Of a DNA stretch of 64,000 nucleotides, positions 51,299 through 59,508 are shown piece by piece (the first letter of the stretch is position 1; the number at the start of each line of letters is the position of its first letter). The position numbers were made by a program, and so were the translations under genes. Origin of the DNA: Lentzea waywayandensis (lineage in GTDB: Bacteria > Actinomycetota > Actinomycetes > Mycobacteriales > Pseudonocardiaceae); NCBI RefSeq assembly GCF_900115955.1, contig NZ_FOYL01000006.1, forward strand, positions 277,849-341,848, written 5' to 3'. A model generated the notes under the pieces. It worked only from the letters and a program-made list of their open reading frames with translations. It did not search any database and was not told the DNA's origin.

Positions 51299-54200
51299 TC
51301 ATCGGCCGTGAGGCTGTGCCCGTCCCACGTGAAGCGCACGGTCGTCACGGCGTCGTCTCCGTCCGTGCCGGTCGTGAGCTGGTGGATGGCGATGCCGGTC
51401 AGCTCCCGGTAGTCGCACCACTCGTGGTCCGACGTGAGCACCAGGTCCAGGTCGAAGTTGACCAGCAGTTCCAGCAGCTGGCCCCGGTTGGTGGCGTCGA
51501 CGCCGACGAAGACCTCGTCCAGCAGGATCAGGCGGGGTGCGGTCGGGGTGGCGTGGTAATGCGCGGCCGCCGCGGCGAACAGCGGGAGGTGCAGCACGAT
51601 GGCCTTCTCGCCGCCGGACAGGGCGCCGTGCACCCGTTTGGTGACCGGGACCCAGCCTTCGCCTCTGTCCACCTTCACGACGAACTGGTGCCACGTCGTG
51701 TAGTCCAGCACCTGGGCGAGTTGTTGTTCCCAGCCCGTTGCGGAGTCGTGCGCGCGTGCTTCTTCCACGCGCTCGCGGAAGAACTGGTGCAGCAACGCGC
51801 GTTCGTCGTCGTTCAGGTCTGATCGCAGCAGGAGATCGCGGGCCTCTCGGGTGCCCGGCGGTAGCTGGGGATCCACCTGCCAGTCGAGCTGCACGCGGAT
51901 GCCGGACGCGGTTTGGACGCGCTCCAAGCGTTGGTTCATGGTGCCGACCAGCTCGGAGGCGCCCTGGATGCGTTGGGCGATGTGCCTGCGCGTGTCGCCG
52001 GTGAGGGTCTGGTCGAAGAGGTCGCGTTCGACGTCCGTGATGTGCGTGCACACGCGGTCGCGTTCGGCCTGCAACCTCTGAAGCAGGGCGTGCGCACCCA
52101 TGCGCACGCCGTCCAGCGTTGCGGTCAGAACCGTGACGTCGTCGTCGGGGTCGAGCGACAGGTCGATGCGGCCTGCCAGTTGCTGCCGGGCCTGGTGCAC
52201 GGCGAGACCGAGGCGGGACTCGAAGTCGCGGATCAGGCGCGGATCCACGATGTCGTCGGGCACCTCACCGGCGTCGGCGGGCAGGTGGCCGCTGGTCAGA
52301 TGCCGGTAGCGGGCATCGGCCGCGTCACGCGCGACAGTGGCTTCCGCGGCACGTGCGGTGTCGGTCTTGCGCTTTTCCTCCAACGTGCCGAGTGTGCGCG
52401 CCAGACCGGTTTGCTTGTCCTGGAGCGTTTCGCGTTCCTCGGCCAACGTGAGCGCCTTGGCGCGCAACGTGATGAGCTGCTGGTCGAGGGCGTGGAACTC
52501 CGAGCCGGCGGAACGTTCGACGGTCTCCAGCGTGATGGCGAGGTCGGCGGCTTCCTGGTGACGGGCTGCCGACGTCTCCTCGGCCTCGTCGGCCAGCGCG
52601 CTGCTCACCGACGCACGGTTGCCGGCGTCGATCGACAGCGCTTCCGCGGCGAAGGCGTCGTGACGGTCGTCGAGCCAGCAGTGGCCCGTGCTGCCGAACG
52701 CGGCCAGCACCTCCAGGTCGGGCACCTCGGTGCTCAGGGTGTGCCGGGCGACGGCGGCCTCCGCGTCGGAGACCCGCCTGGTCGCGGCCGCGACGGCGTC
52801 CTTCCTCGCCGCGCACCGCAGCTGGGCCTTCGTGCGCTGGTCCTCGGCGATCTCGATCGGGTCCGCCGAGGGTTGCCGGGCCAGTTCGCCGGCCAGGGTC
52901 GCCCGGCGCACCGCGATCTGGTTCAGCGCGGCGTCCACACCGGACAGATCGGTGGCGAGCTGTTCGATCAGCCCGGTGAGCTCGGCGATGCGGCCCGCGC
53001 GGGCGCGTTTGCGCGCGTCGGCGCCGATGTAGGTGGGGAAGGGCTTGGTCCAGCGGCCGTGCGCGTTGGCCAGGCGCCACGTCCCGTCCGCGCCGATCGC
53101 GACGGCGTGACCGGTGGCCGTCTCGCCGAACGCGATGCCTTCCAGGAACCGGTAACAGCGCTCGTCGTCGGTGACGAGCACCTCCAGCAGCGTGTAGCCG
53201 GGAGCGGGAGGCGCCAGCGTCGGTTCCACGAAACGGTCCTGGTTGGGGAGACCGAACGAGTTGTCCGCCGCGAGCCACGCGTCGAGCAGGCCCGAGGCCT
53301 CCAGCGCCGCCTCGACCGCACCGCACACGGCCGTGGGCGTGCCGGGGCGGAAGTCGACCAGACGCCACAACGGAGCGCCTGCGGCGGAAACGCGGTAATC
53401 GTCGGCGCGTGTGTACGGCGCGGGCGGCGGCACGTCGACCTGGTTGGCGAGCTTCTCGCGGATGGAGTTGTACTGCGCGAGCTGGCCGTTCAACGCCGTG
53501 CGCGTCTCGTCCAGGCGCGCCTCGATGCGGCTGAACTCCTCGCGGGCGAGAGCGGCGGCCTCGACGATCTCGCTGTGTTCGGACACGTTCAGCTCGGAAC
53601 AGCCGTGCGCCCACGTCTCGAAGTCCGCGCCGAACTTCGCGAACGCTTGGTCGAACGCCTGCTGCGCCGCGACCTCCGCCTCCGTGGCGAGGTCGAGCTC
53701 GTCACGGGTTTCCTCAAGGCGTTGGCGTGCGGCGTCCCGTGCGTCGACGACCCTCTCGTGCGCGGCAACGGCACGCATGATCGAGCTGATCTCGGTGGAA
53801 CGGGAGTCGACGGCGGCGGTGAGCAGCTGCCGTCCCGCCCGCGCGTCTGCGCCCGACTCGATCTCCTCGAACACCGACCGCATACCGGCGTGCTCGGCGG
53901 CTTCCCGTGCGATCACGACGGAACGCCGCAGCTCATCGGCGCGTGCGGCCGCGTCCGCCTTTGCCTGCCCGGCCTGTTCGTCGTCGGCAACGGCCCGTGC
54001 GCGCAGTTTCGCGGCGTGCTCGGCGGCCTCCGACGCGCGCAGGGTCGCGGCGGAAAGCTGCTGCCGCAACAGGTCGAGCTGCTTGCCCTCCTGGTAGGCG
54101 GGCAGGTCGGAGATGCCGGAGATCTCCGCGTCGACCGCGCTCGCCTCGCGTCCCAGCGCCGCGAGCTGGTCGAACGCCTCGTCGGTCAGCGTGATCTGGC

Positions 54201-55068
54201 GCTGGTAACGCCGTTCGCTCATCCGCGCGGCCCGCGTCAGGTCCTCGAGCTGTTCGGTCGACGACTCCAACGCCCTTGCGGCCACTCCAAGAACGCGCTG
54301 GGCGTAGACGCGCTGCACGTCCGCGAGCCGTTCGGCGGTGGTGATCTCCTCGTCGAGCCGCCGCAGCCCCTCGCGCTGACGGTCGAGCCGTTCGAACCCC
54401 TCGGCGATCTCGGTCAGATCGGACTGGTCCAGCGGCGGAAGTGCCTTGGACAGCAACGAGGACAGCACGCTCGGGTCGAGCCGCTCGGACAGCTTCGGCG
54501 TGCGCAGCTGAAGCAGCGCGGTGATCAGCGAGTCGTACCGTTGCTCGGTCACGCCGGGGAACAACGTTGTCCGCACCGTGTGGCGGTAATCGGCCGGTGA
54601 GGCGTGCACAACGCCGTGTTCACCAATCGCCGCAACGAGATCGGTCTTGGTCAACGGGCGCCCGGCCTCGTTCACCAGCGCCAGATCGCCGACCCGCAGC
54701 GACGTCGTGAAGTACGTGGCCGAGACGTTCGACGTGTTCGTGGTGGCCTGAAGCCGCGCACCGCACGTGAACCACTGCTCGCCGTGCTGGAACTCCAGCC
54801 ACACGTACCCGACGCGCGTGCTGCCCTGGTTGCCCTCGCCCATTAGGTTCCAGTGCATCGTGCGGTCCGCGCTGCCGAACGTCGACAGCCGGTGCGGACG
54901 CAGGTTCGCGTCGAACAGATACGGCAGCAGCAGCTCGAGCGCCTTCGACTTGCCCGTGCCGTTGGGACCCCGGAGCAGCAGTCTGCCCTGGTAGAACGAG
55001 AAGATCTCGTCGTAGTAGCGCCAGACGTTGATGATGCCGGCGCGGCTGGGTTGCCACCGGTCAGTCAT
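51295..55068 (-). CDS. jetC: Wadjet JetC: SMC-like ATPase (TIGR02680 family)
   Basis: A 1257-residue SMC/MukB-like ATPase, the motor of the Wadjet anti-plasmid complex. The N-terminus (MTDRWQPSRAGIINVWRYYD) leads to Walker A GPNGTGKSK near residue 35. Two long coiled coils (about 290-500 and 720-980) flank a hinge region. The C-terminal signature motif is ALSGGEKAIVLHLPLF, and Walker B is LILLDEVFVGVD. The complex extrudes loops of circular DNA and JetD cleaves it. The ATG at 55068 has GAGGAG and overlaps jetB by 8 bp. The gene appears intact. Confidence 0.93.
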   Translation of the reverse strand: MTDRWQPSRAGIINVWRYYDEIFSFYQGRLLLRGPNGTGKSKALELLLPYLFDANLRPHRLSTFGSADRTMHWNLMGEGNQGSTRVGYVWLEFQHGEQWFTCGARLQATTNTSNVSATYFTTSLRVGDLALVNEAGRPLTKTDLVAAIGEHGVVHASPADYRHTVRTTLFPGVTEQRYDSLITALLQLRTPKLSERLDPSVLSSLLSKALPPLDQSDLTEIAEGFERLDRQREGLRRLDEEITTAERLADVQRVYAQRVLGVAARALESSTEQLEDLTRAARMSERRYQRQITLTDEAFDQLAALGREASAVDAEISGISDLPAYQEGKQLDLLRQQLSAATLRASEAAEHAAKLRARAVADDEQAGQAKADAAARADELRRSVVIAREAAEHAGMRSVFEEIESGADARAGRQLLTAAVDSRSTEISSIMRAVAAHERVVDARDAARQRLEETRDELDLATEAEVAAQQAFDQAFAKFGADFETWAHGCSELNVSEHSEIVEAAALAREEFSRIEARLDETRTALNGQLAQYNSIREKLANQVDVPPPAPYTRADDYRVSAAGAPLWRLVDFRPGTPTAVCGAVEAALEASGLLDAWLAADNSFGLPNQDRFVEPTLAPPAPGYTLLEVLVTDDERCYRFLEGIAFGETATGHAVAIGADGTWRLANAHGRWTKPFPTYIGADARKRARAGRIAELTGLIEQLATDLSGVDAALNQIAVRRATLAGELARQPSADPIEIAEDQRTKAQLRCAARKDAVAAATRRVSDAEAAVARHTLSTEVPDLEVLAAFGSTGHCWLDDRHDAFAAEALSIDAGNRASVSSALADEAEETSAARHQEAADLAITLETVERSAGSEFHALDQQLITLRAKALTLAEERETLQDKQTGLARTLGTLEEKRKTDTARAAEATVARDAADARYRHLTSGHLPADAGEVPDDIVDPRLIRDFESRLGLAVHQARQQLAGRIDLSLDPDDDVTVLTATLDGVRMGAHALLQRLQAERDRVCTHITDVERDLFDQTLTGDTRRHIAQRIQGASELVGTMNQRLERVQTASGIRVQLDWQVDPQLPPGTREARDLLLRSDLNDDERALLHQFFRERVEEARAHDSATGWEQQLAQVLDYTTWHQFVVKVDRGEGWVPVTKRVHGALSGGEKAIVLHLPLFAAAAAHYHATPTAPRLILLDEVFVGVDATNRGQLLELLVNFDLDLVLTSDHEWCDYRELTGIAIHQLTTGTDGDDAVTTVRFTWDGHSLTADD

Positions 55069-56131
55069 TGAGCTCCTCGACCGCGTACCTGGCTGCGGCG
55101 GGCAGCCTGTGAACGGTGCCGTTCTCCGTGCGAGCGAGCCCGAACATGTGCAGCAGTTCGAGCCCGTCCGCCGCGAGTCTGCCCGCGCCACCGTCCGACT
55201 GGTAGGCGTTGGCCCACGTGCGGAACTTCGTGAGCAGCTCGCGTGTTTCCTCGACCAGATCCTCGGTGGCCGCCGGACCTTGTGCCAACCGGTCGAGCAA
55301 CAACAACGCGGCGACCTTCGCGTTGTTGTCGTCGTCCGGGAACCTCGTGTCCGTGGCGATCGCATCGGCGTCCACCACGAGATAACCCTCGGCGCGTTCC
55401 TCCAGCGTGCAGCCGGCGAGCCCGATGCCCGTCTGGACGACCTTGCGCCCGGCCGGTGAGGCCAGGAACGCGAGTTGGCTCGCGTTCAGCTCTTCCTTGT
55501 AGACCACGGGATCGTCGATGAGCCTGCGCATCACGGAGTGCCGTTGCCACAGGCTGCGATGCGCGTTGTCGTAGCGGGTCTCGCGGGTGAGGTCCGCGAT
55601 CGTGTCCACTGTGGAGGGCGGGACCGGCGCGGCGAGAAGGCGCGTGATGAGCGTCGGGTCCGCGCGGACGTGCTCGTCGGTCTCGACCGCGCCGTGTTCT
55701 TCGAGGAACGTCAGCACGTCGTTGAACGCGTTGCGGTCGCTGCGCCTGGCCGGGTCGAACTGGATGCCGTCAGTGGCCGCGTGCTTCGTGCGCGTGGTCA
55801 GCTCGTCGAGCGTCATCGTCGGCGTGGCCAGCAGTTCCGCGCACACGAGACACAGCAGGATGTACCGCCGCCGGTCGAACGCCGGTCGCGTGCGATCAGG
55901 CCGTTGCGTGGTCTTGAACAGACGCGCGTATCCGGCGCGTGGCTCGACGTGCACACGCCAGCCGCAGTAGTAGTCGAACCACTTCACGATCGGTTCGCGG
56001 CGCCTTCTGATGAGGTCGAACCCGTCGTGGTCCAGCCTCGCGGTCAGCAACGGACGCGCGAGCAGCAGACGAACACCACGCGCCACCTCTTCGCTCTCCA
56101 GCCGTGCGAGCTGGTTCCCCGTGCGGCTCAT
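55061..56131 (-). CDS. jetB: Wadjet JetB: kleisin-binding WHD subunit (TIGR02678/DUF2398)
   Basis: A 356-residue subunit, the MukE-like KITE protein of the complex. KWFDYYCGWRVHVEPRAGYARLFKT and RRRYILLCLVCAELLATPTMTLDEL are its typical blocks. TLEERAEGYLVVDADAIATDTRFPDDDNNAKVAALLLLDRL follows in the second winged-helix domain. The ATG at 56131 overlaps jetA by 4 bp (ATGA). It links the JetA kleisin to JetC heads. It appears intact. Confidence 0.92.
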   Translation of the reverse strand: MSRTGNQLARLESEEVARGVRLLLARPLLTARLDHDGFDLIRRRREPIVKWFDYYCGWRVHVEPRAGYARLFKTTQRPDRTRPAFDRRRYILLCLVCAELLATPTMTLDELTTRTKHAATDGIQFDPARRSDRNAFNDVLTFLEEHGAVETDEHVRADPTLITRLLAAPVPPSTVDTIADLTRETRYDNAHRSLWQRHSVMRRLIDDPVVYKEELNASQLAFLASPAGRKVVQTGIGLAGCTLEERAEGYLVVDADAIATDTRFPDDDNNAKVAALLLLDRLAQGPAATEDLVEETRELLTKFRTWANAYQSDGGAGRLAADGLELLHMFGLARTENGTVHRLPAAARYAVEELND

Positions 56132-57528
56132 CGGCTCTGCACGTCGATCACGTAGTCGGGCCCGCTCAGCGTGCCCTTCTGGGTGGTCATGGTCGCCCAG
56201 CCACGCGCGTTGCGCAGGTTGATCTGCATCCGCCCGTCACTCGTGCCGGCGGTGCGCGTGCCCGTGCTGTCCGGATCGCTGCCGAGCGCCCGCCCGACCA
56301 GGTCGATCAGCCGGTGGAACGTGTCGTGGTCGAGGTTGGTGAGCGTGGAGATCCGGACTGCTCCGTCGGTCTGGATCTGCGACCAGGCGTATTCGAGCTC
56401 CTCGCGTTCCTTCTGCGCCCGTTCGCGGCGGTTGCGGCGCACCTCGTCGACGTTGCGGACCTTGCCGGTGGCGCCGATGTGCTCCTGCTTGCCGGTAGCG
56501 CGCAGCTGCGGCGACACGGGCACCGGCGGCGTGTTGTGCCACGCCTCGCCGCTCGGCATCAGCTCACCGTCGGCGTGCGCGAGGTGCGCGTGCCGAGCGG
56601 ACCACAGCCCGAACGCGGCGTTGAACAGCTCGTGCGCCTCGTCCTCGGTCTCGGTCCTCGCGAACCACCGCGCCAGCGCCCGGAAGTCCGCCGCTGTGTT
56701 CGTCGGCTTGCGCTGCTCGCTGATCCGGTCCAGCACCCGGAGCAACTGCACGATCGCCTTGCGCGACACGTCCTGCAGTTCGTCGACGCGCGGCGGGTTG
56801 TCGTGAAACCAGCTCTTGAGGCTGCTCCAACGCTCTTTGCGCTGCTGAAGCCACAGCTCGTCGTGGAGGAGGCCGGCGCCGTTGCGCGCGCGTTCGTGCA
56901 GCTCGGTCGCGTCGATGCTCGCGATGGTGTCGCGGATCTTCTGCTTGCGCGCGTCCAGGTCCGCGATGAAGTCGCGCAGGTAGGTGACCGTCGTGCGCTT
57001 GACGTCCTGGAACGTGGCGAGGTCGGTCTGCTCGTCCCTCAGGAGTCTTTGCAGGTCGGCGTTGAACCGCGTCGTGCCGGTCTCGAAGGCTTCGAGGTGA
57101 CCTTCGAGCTGGGTGAGCGTGGTGAAACTGCCGCGGTCGTCCAGCGGCCTGCTCAGGTTGTCGAGGTGGGTCGCGATCGCGTCGAGCACCGCGGTCTGCA
57201 GCGAACCGTTGCTGCTGAGGGTGTCGAGCGCCTGTTTGACGCCCGCGAACGCGGCCTCGCCGAGCTTGGTGAGCCCGTAGCGGTTCTGCGTCGCGTCCAG
57301 CAGGCCCCACCCACGGAGAGCGTTGAGGGACGCCTGGAGCTCGTCGTCCGTCACCTGCTCGGACCAGCCGACGGAGCGGAGCCGTTGCTGCACGTCATCG
57401 GCCGTGAGGACGGTCTGCAGGCGCTCGTTCGCCACCCCGAACACGCGCATCACTGCAGTGTGCAGCTCCGCGTGGGCGGTCGTGGTGAAGCGGAACAGGT
57501 CCGCGGGCACCCGTGGAAACGTCGTCAC
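56128..57528 (-). CDS. jetA: Wadjet JetA: kleisin-like subunit (TIGR02677/DUF2397)
   Basis: A 466-residue kleisin (MukF-like) subunit. VTTFPRVPADLFRFTTTAHAELHTAVMRVFGVANERL is the family N-terminus with a winged-helix domain. FNADLQRLLRDEQTDLATFQDVKRTTVTYLRDFIADLD is the central helical bundle. The GTG at 57528 is chosen because TACGGT (minus strand, 57536-57541) ends 7 nt upstream, which fits a leaderless operon start; the GTG at 57537 would lie within that box. It is the first intact gene of the jetABC operon and follows truncated jetD by 54 bp. Confidence 0.92.
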   Translation of the reverse strand: MTTFPRVPADLFRFTTTAHAELHTAVMRVFGVANERLQTVLTADDVQQRLRSVGWSEQVTDDELQASLNALRGWGLLDATQNRYGLTKLGEAAFAGVKQALDTLSSNGSLQTAVLDAIATHLDNLSRPLDDRGSFTTLTQLEGHLEAFETGTTRFNADLQRLLRDEQTDLATFQDVKRTTVTYLRDFIADLDARKQKIRDTIASIDATELHERARNGAGLLHDELWLQQRKERWSSLKSWFHDNPPRVDELQDVSRKAIVQLLRVLDRISEQRKPTNTAADFRALARWFARTETEDEAHELFNAAFGLWSARHAHLAHADGELMPSGEAWHNTPPVPVSPQLRATGKQEHIGATGKVRNVDEVRRNRRERAQKEREELEYAWSQIQTDGAVRISTLTNLDHDTFHRLIDLVGRALGSDPDSTGTRTAGTSDGRMQINLRNARGWATMTTQKGTLSGPDYVIDVQSR

Positions 57529-57535
57529 CTGTGCC

Positions 57536-57541
57536 ACCGTA
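57536..57541 (-). promoter_or_regulatory. -10-like box of the jetABC operon
   Basis: TACGGT on the minus strand, 7 nt before the jetA GTG. It suggests that jetABC has its own leaderless promoter and can be expressed independently of the jetD remnant. No convincing -35 was found. Confidence 0.45.
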
Positions 57542-57582
57542 GCTGGCGTTGTAGGGCTTTCGGGTGACAGGGCGGGCGGCTA

Positions 57583-58425
57583 TCAAGACGACAGATCGTT
57601 CAGGAGGTCGTCCAGCACGAGTTCCTCCTCGATACGACGGTTCGTGTGGCTCATCGCCGTCGCCAGAGCAGGATCCCAGCGTGCTTCGACCGGTGCGCCG
57701 GTCAGCGGACGGCCCTCACCGGCAGCGAGGTAGGACGCGGTGTCGAAGCGCCACGGCGTGAAAGGCACGCGATCGTGCAGCACGTTGGCGATGCGGACGC
57801 CGCCCCAGTCGAAGTCGCCGTGGTAACGCAGGGTGCCGTGCGCGGAGACGATCAGGCGGAGCAGATGCATCACCGCGGCGCTGGGCTGACCGCTGGTGCA
57901 CACCAACGGCGGGCAGGACGGCCCGAGGTGGTCGGCCGCGGTCGCCACGACGACCGGGTTCTCGCAGACGAACACGTCCAGTGCGGCCAGACGTGGAGGA
58001 TCACGGACGAGCTGGCGCAGGGTGAGGTGCACCGGTTGACCTAGCCACGCTTCCAGGCCTTGATGGCCGCCGAAGCCCAGGGTGATGACCGTGGTGGACA
58101 GCTCGTCGCGCATCAGGCCGACCGATGCCCACACCTCTCGACGCCATTCGGCGCCGCTGCCGTCCGGCAGACCGCTCAGGACGCGTGCGGCCCGAAGTGC
58201 CAGCGTCGCCAACGGACGATCATCGTCCAATGAGTGGGCATCACCGGTTAGTCGTGCGGCGAATCGTCCGATCGGCTCGCCGGGCGACGGCAGGTTCGTC
58301 ACGACGACGTTCACCTTGGTCAGCAGGTCGGCCGCGGCCTGTGGAGTGGCAGTGAGGCGTTTGACCAGGCCGCTCAGACGCAGCGAGAGTGCCCACGAAG
58401 CGAGACGTGGATCGTCCAGCTGGTC
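57583..58425 (-). pseudogene. jetD: Wadjet JetD (TIGR02679/DUF2399) with missing N-terminal part
   Basis: About 280 C-terminal residues of the Toprim nuclease JetD. The Toprim core is intact: VFVCENPVVVATAADHL holds the catalytic Glu and TLRYHGDFDWGGVRIANVL the Asp-x-Asp. DPRLASWALSLRLSGLVKRL is the first recognisable JetD sequence. Upstream the same strand is antisense to an inverted DUF2786 fragment, so roughly 100-130 N-terminal residues are gone. The frame stays open to a GTG at 58623, but the extra 65 residues are not JetD. Internal initiation could still make a Toprim-only protein. It lies upstream of jetA, whereas jetD usually follows jetC. Confidence 0.8.
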
Positions 58426-58818
58426 GGTGAGTCGATGGACCTGGAGATCACCGAGCTGCTGGCCACCTCGCTGCTGGTCCAGGCCACCCGTGCGATGGTG
58501 GCCGAAGGCAGCCAGGCCACTCGGGCCGGAACGTCTCGCACCCGGTCGTTCCGGCAGTCCTTCCCGGTCTCGTACGCCACGCGCATCGGGGAACGGCTGG
58601 GCGAGGCCGGTGTCCTGGCGCACGATCCGGTCGAGGACGAGCGACTGTTGCCAGTGCTGGCCGAGCGGTCACGAGTGGTCGAGGAGACGTTCGACAAGAT
58701 GTTCAGCGATCTCGTCCACAGGTCGGCGACAGTCACCAACGGTGCCAGGTGGGAAGCGGGCCGGGCGGCCGCCGATCGCGCGGACATCACTGTCGGGCGC
58801 CAAGCCGTTGACGCCTGA
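58408..58818 (+). pseudogene. 3' fragment of a DUF2786-type gene, inverted against jetD
   Basis: About 137 codons (WIVQLVGESMDLEITELLATSLLVQ to the TGA at 58816) align with the C-terminus of the complete DUF2786 gene at 43026-44090, whose matching part is FVALVGDEVDLESVELLSTSLLVQ and onward. The DUF2786 core is absent. The fragment begins where jetD homology stops, so one breakpoint at about 58408-58425 destroyed both genes. Confidence 0.8.
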
Positions 58819-58848
58819 GCACCACCGGCTCGACTCGCCGGGGCTTGA

Positions 58849-59061
58849 TCACCTGATGTCGAGCAAGCGTGTCGGCCGGGTCAGCAGCGAGGAGTCGCTG
58901 GTGAACCTCTGCTGCACGCCGTAGGCGTCAGTGACGATCGCGCTGCAGCTCCAGTGGGTGCCCAGGACGAGCCAGTTGCGCTCGCATTGGATGTTCTCGG
59001 TTTGGGCGACCGCGGCGCCGTACGCGCACAGGGCGAACCAGTCAGCGTTGGTGACGTCCTT
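58849..59061 (-). pseudogene. Remnant of a second small membrane-protein gene copy
   Basis: About 70 codons ending at a TGA (58849-58851) read ENIQCERNWLVLGTHWSCSAIVTDAYG. They resemble residues 45-75 of the adjacent intact gene (ERISCARNWWAFGALWHCNATIVADDG). The frame continues directly from the stop codon of that gene, and no start codon or N-terminal part remains. It is a decayed tandem paralogue. Confidence 0.7.
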
Positions 59062-59508
59062 TCACACCACCGGGTTCTTGTCGCGGAACATGCGGAACGT
59101 GATGAAGAGCGCGACTACCGGAATGCCCATGAGGGACAGCATGTACGCGACCTTGTTCGGGTCTCTGCGTTCGGCGAGCGCCCACTCCGCGCTCGCCTGG
59201 GAAGACCGCCCGGAACGTACGCGGTTGTTGGTCATCGGCACGCGGTTGCCGATGTCGGCTGGCGTGAGCGAGGAGTTCTTGTTGCTGTACGGGTACTGCC
59301 TTCCATCGTCAGCGACGATGGTGGCATTGCAATGCCAGAGGGCGCCAAAGGCCCACCAGTTGCGTGCGCACGAGATTCTCTCCGCGTAGCCCTTCGGATC
59401 GCCGCCTGAGCCAGCTTCGCCGTCGAAGAACAACGTGCCTGCGTGGGCGGTGTACAGGGCGACGATCCAGAGAACGGCGGCGATGGCGATCCGCCTCGGT
59501 TTGGTCAC
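59062..59508 (-). CDS. Small membrane protein, possibly DUF6346
   Basis: A 148-residue protein with membrane segments at both ends (IAIAAVLWIVALYTAHAGTLFF and VAYMLSLMGIPVVALFITFRMF). The loop between them has cysteines in SCARNWWAFGALWHCNATIV. From memory it fits DUF6346, seen in Pseudonocardiaceae. It overlaps the WXG/PPE-like gene by 4 bp, so it belongs to that ESX-accessory operon. A decayed copy follows. Small membrane proteins downstream of ESX substrates sometimes give immunity; this is inference only. Confidence 0.75.
   Translation of the reverse strand: MTKPRRIAIAAVLWIVALYTAHAGTLFFDGEAGSGGDPKGYAERISCARNWWAFGALWHCNATIVADDGRQYPYSNKNSSLTPADIGNRVPMTNNRVRSGRSSQASAEWALAERRDPNKVAYMLSLMGIPVVALFITFRMFRDKNPVV

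Noticed and set aside
58082-58924. A 280-codon plus-strand frame across the jetD/DUF2786 junction
   Set aside because: It is a chimera of antisense jetD and an out-of-frame reading of the DUF2786 fragment.
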